Part shown: positions 60,663 through 64,000 of the stretch, piece after piece
Position numbering within the stretch: the stretch's first letter is position 1
Layout of the letters: every line of letters starts with the position of its first letter
Origin: Apostichopus japonicus
Lineage: Eukaryota > Echinodermata > Holothuroidea > Aspidochirotida > Stichopodidae
Reading direction: 5' to 3'
Assembly: GCF_037975245.1 (NCBI RefSeq)
Contig: NC_092575.1
Coordinates: 77,001 to 141,000 of the forward strand
DNA length: 64,000 nucleotides
Notes under the pieces: model-generated
What the model was told of the DNA's origin: nothing
What the model saw: the letters and a program-made list of their open reading frames with translations, nothing else
Database searches by the model: none
Position numbers and translations under genes: made by a program

Positions 60663-61406
60663 TTATGAAGCCTTTACTATACTACTAGGCTAGTACTGCT
60701 CACCATAATTGAAATGAAAACAGTGAGACCCTCAAAATTCCACCCTCCTTCAAATGAAGGTGACAAACCAATGTCACATCACCGGATTACGTGAGAAAAA
60801 TAAGTTCACATAACCGCAGGGCTAGCCTACTATCTATATTACCTTCACAAAATGTGTGTGACTAAATTGTAGTGTAGACCTAGTCCCTAGCCTTAACTTA
60901 CTGCACAGTGCTATATTATCTTCAACTCAAGTACAACAATAGGCCGACTGTAGTGTAACTGTAAGTTTAGCCTAGCATACACTACTGGCCTCCGTACAGC
61001 CTGATTCACTGATCTACACTAACCCTGATTACCTGAGTGTAACGTAAGCAATTCTTTGCAGTAGGCCTCAATATATGTCGTCCACGAATAAGTTGCGGTT
61101 TACTATAACATAGAATAGGGTGTCAATTTTCAGATATGCTCTTAGTTAGGTAAGTGATGTTTGCGCTACTTCTCAATCTTACAAATAGTCTAATTCTCTT
61201 GAATTTCCGCGCGGTTTTTGGTATGTATGTCAGGGGTCGGTCACTGGCTATGGAACGCCAAAAGGGTAACAATAAACGATGATGATGATGACATAAAAAC
61301 TTCTCCATCGGTAGGATTGCCAGCAACACGTCATATTTGTTTCACTACAGAGAAATCAATTTATTAATATTCTTATACTACTGCATATAGTAAAACATGT
61401 CATATG

Positions 61407-62522
61407 CAGGGACGTCTCTAGAGGGGGGTGTGGGGGTGTCTCACTCCCCCCCCCCCCAATCTTGGTAAAACTGACGAAAATTTGAGTGCGACAGTCGGAA
61501 TTTCCGACTGTCGCACTCTAATTTTTCCGACTGTCGCACTCTTATTTTCATATATTCTTGTAATTTGTGAGTGACCTACAATTTTCGGTCAAAATTGACC
61601 TTTAATCAGTCATATTTACCACGTTTTCCTTGTCACATTGAGAAATTGTATCTCGCTATACTCCACCATACAAAACTTCGTATGATTTTGAATACTCCAA
61701 AAAAAATGCCTAATAAAACTACTGTACAACGTATACAATTAAAACGCTCAATGCTAATGTACGGAAGCTTAAATTTGCCATCAACATAAGAAAAGCTTTT
61801 CCCCATAAGGTGAAATTTTTCAGTAAATTGTTTAGATAACAAGATAAAAACTTATCAAAAAAAAACAGAAAAATGTTGGATTGCCTTAACTGAGCAATTG
61901 AAAAATTTTCTGCAAAATGTTTAATTGACAACTTATCGTATCTCGTCAACTCAACATTTTTTGGCAAAATGTTCAATTGTTCACTTCATTACAAATGCTC
62001 AGTTGGAATGAAGTGAACAATTGATTTTTATTCATGTGAGTGATAAATAGCCGCACCCCCCCCCCCCAAGAAAATAATATTAAGCGCGCTAGAAAAAGCA
62101 CTGTATTTTTGGGTAATTCACTATGTCGTCGAATATAATTTGTTGAAAAAAAAGTGTTCCCCTTTGTTACATTAACATAGCCTTTGTAATTAGTAGTTTA
62201 TGTAGCCTAGCAAACAGATAACTTGTACCCAGTTGCTTACTCGCTTAACCAGAGTGATTAATAAGTTTGTGAAGTGAGGGCCAGTGGTACAAATGTACCG
62301 AAAAAAAGTTCGGAACAAAAGTGCAGTCGCGAAAGATAGGGTGTCTGACTGACACTGACCGTATCGTTGACGAGTAGTGCGGGGGGTTGGGGGGTTGGGG
62401 TGGGGGGGTTGGGGGTACAAGGCAGCAGTCGGAATTTTCTGGCTCCAAAACCCATCCAGTTGGAATTTCAGCCACTACACCCCCCCCCCCCTACCAATCA
62501 TCAGGCCTTAGCTACGTCCCTG
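61407..62522. mobile_element. hAT-type non-autonomous element with internal palindrome
   Basis: Ends CAGGGACGTCTCTA and TAGCTACGTCCCTG between duplicated GTCATATG (61399-61406 and 62523-62530). Carries a near-perfect palindrome at 61484-61518 (GAGTGCGACAGTCGGAA and complement) and a third copy of its right arm. No transposase. Confidence 0.85.
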
Positions 62523-63744
62523 GTCATATGGCATGTACAAAACGCATTATTCTCTCAGCAATGAACATACCCCGGAATGCATGTTTTTGTGAATTAGTTC
62601 CATAATGTTGATATAGTCTATACATTTATAACTAAATACAGTTACTTTCAATTATTACTCCTGTAAAACTGCAAAAAGAAAAGAAAAACTGTTGTGTGTG
62701 ACACATCACAAAACAGAGAATTTCGTGAGAAAGACCTATAAATGCAAGTTCCATTATAATGCCCGTCGATTTTAATGGTTAAGGATTATGTGGAGTAAAC
62801 TGACTTGATATAGTATGTATCGTAAAGCTTACATCGTGTATTTTACAGCGTAACATTTGGCTTAAATTTGTACAGCAACTGGGGGGTTACGGTTTTGTTT
62901 ATTTGATTCATGTAGATCAATGTTATACAAGAATCTTGGTTGCTGCTTTGCAGCAAACTTTACTTTGTGCACATTGATACGTACGGTAACCAGGAACCTT
63001 ATTTAGCCTACATCCATCTTGGAGAGGTTGGGAAGGGACAGGTTAGAAACTGAAAATGTGTTGATTCTAATACTATTATATTAAAATATTAAAAATTAAA
63101 AAATTATATTAAAAGTATTCTCGTTTTACAAATACAAAGTGTTAGATGTTAGTAATGAATAAGGATACCTGACAACACAATATTTTATACAAAGTTTACC
63201 AATATGCCACCAGGAAATTACCTGGCAAAATGTGTAGTACGATAATAACGCATTTTACCTGTCATTGCACACACAGGACTGTATGCCTTGTATTAACCGG
63301 TCAATTCATTCATTGATTAGAACCTGGACCAAATTGGCCACTGGCGAACATAGCCAATATGCCTAAATATTAAGAGATGCACACAATATATACTGTTTGT
63401 GAAAATAACAATAGTCAGAAACAATTTAGAGGCATCCTGACCAATTAAGTTGACGGGTGTCATATATATGTTCGAAATGATAACACAAGACACCTGTTAT
63501 CAGTTAAGTTACCAAGGAAGTTGGATTTCCCCCAATCATGCTCGCCCCCCCTGCCTCCCAAGTCGACTGTGGTAAACAAAGTGACACAGTACCTCCCTTA
63601 TTTCCTAAATTCCCAGGTCTGGTAACATTGGGCTAACAAAATGCAACAATACATTCCCAATGAAATTGAATTCCTCTCCGGAATGTCTTTCTGTTTCAAA
63701 GTTAAAATAGCTACCATGGAACTGTCTGAAATCACTGCAGCCAG

Positions 63745-64000
63745 GGAGTAGGAGCCGGGGGACTTGGGGCACGTGCCCCCCTTCCCATTTTTTCCACAAT
63801 AGCAAATGTGCCCTACTGGCAAATAAAATGTGCCCCTTTGATGAAGAACTGTCTTTTGGATATCTTAAGCCTTTGTTAATTTTAATATTTTATTTTAATT
63901 ATTCACTTGCACCACAATAGTATTGATAGCATACTAACACATATATATTTAAGTGATATGACCGGTGTGTATCGGTTTATAGCATAACGAGTGGTGGTTG
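63745..64000. other. Possible left end of another transposon
   Basis: CCAGGGAGTAGGAGCCGGGG followed by a GC-rich then AT-rich stretch resembles the left ends of the delimited elements. The right end would be outside the window. Confidence 0.25.

Overview
The window is animal nuclear DNA. It is AT-rich, with genes split by large repeat-filled introns, many minisatellite arrays, tRNA-derived SINEs and short inverted-repeat transposons. The protein repertoire (Dispatched, HIRIP3, an M14 pro-carboxypeptidase, a GPR161-like receptor) and the repeat style suggest a marine invertebrate deuterostome, with an echinoderm such as a sea cucumber the best guess. The species is inference; no marker in the window settles it.

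Four protein-coding genes can be supported, all on the minus strand. (1) An M14A digestive-type pro-carboxypeptidase runs from about 12.28 kb leftwards to 2.88 kb. I assembled it from five short exons with compatible splice phases: a TATA box and signal-peptide exon at 12.1-12.3 kb, three propeptide exons, and an exon with the zinc motif HAREW. The remaining catalytic exons were not found and probably lie left of the window. (2) A Dispatched-type RND/sterol-sensing-domain transporter lies at 14.83-18.00 kb, as a large 3' exon plus one upstream exon; the N-terminal exons are not identified. (3) An intronless class A GPCR lies at 28.98-30.21 kb. (4) A complete six-exon HIRIP3 histone chaperone spans 46.29-57.05 kb, with an expanded acidic Ser-Asp-Gly-Glu repeat in exon 1 and repeat arrays in its introns.

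The rest is mostly repeats. Arrays occur at 3.3-4.2 kb (23 bp, in a carboxypeptidase intron), 10.1-11.0 kb (48 bp), 11.6-11.8 kb (48 bp x4), 13.5-13.7 kb (TA-rich), 21.5-23.5 kb (39-bp monomer, 304-bp higher-order unit, starting at a LINE tail), 33.06-34.6 kb (21 bp), 42.3-44.3 kb (73 bp) and 44.35-45.8 kb (49 bp), 46.6-49.55 kb (24 bp, in the last HIRIP3 intron), 50.5-51.4 kb (86 bp, carrying a copied splice donor), 57.4-57.7 kb (57 bp) and 57.9-58.2 kb (13 bp).

Many non-autonomous transposons with 8-bp target-site duplications can be delimited to the base: 6997-8552, 18313-18676, 36061-37037, 37073-39339 (with 37786-39202 nested inside), 40056-42103 (with 40945-41978 nested inside) and 61407-62522. 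None carries a recognisable transposase. A further inverted-repeat element (1286-2801) has subterminal 20-bp arrays in mirror orientation. Two SINE families are present; one copy has a perfect 18-bp target duplication.

The genes do not form a pathway. The most unusual point is the HIRIP3 CHZ-region exon, whose 3' end and splice donor have been tandemly amplified about ten times into the following intron.
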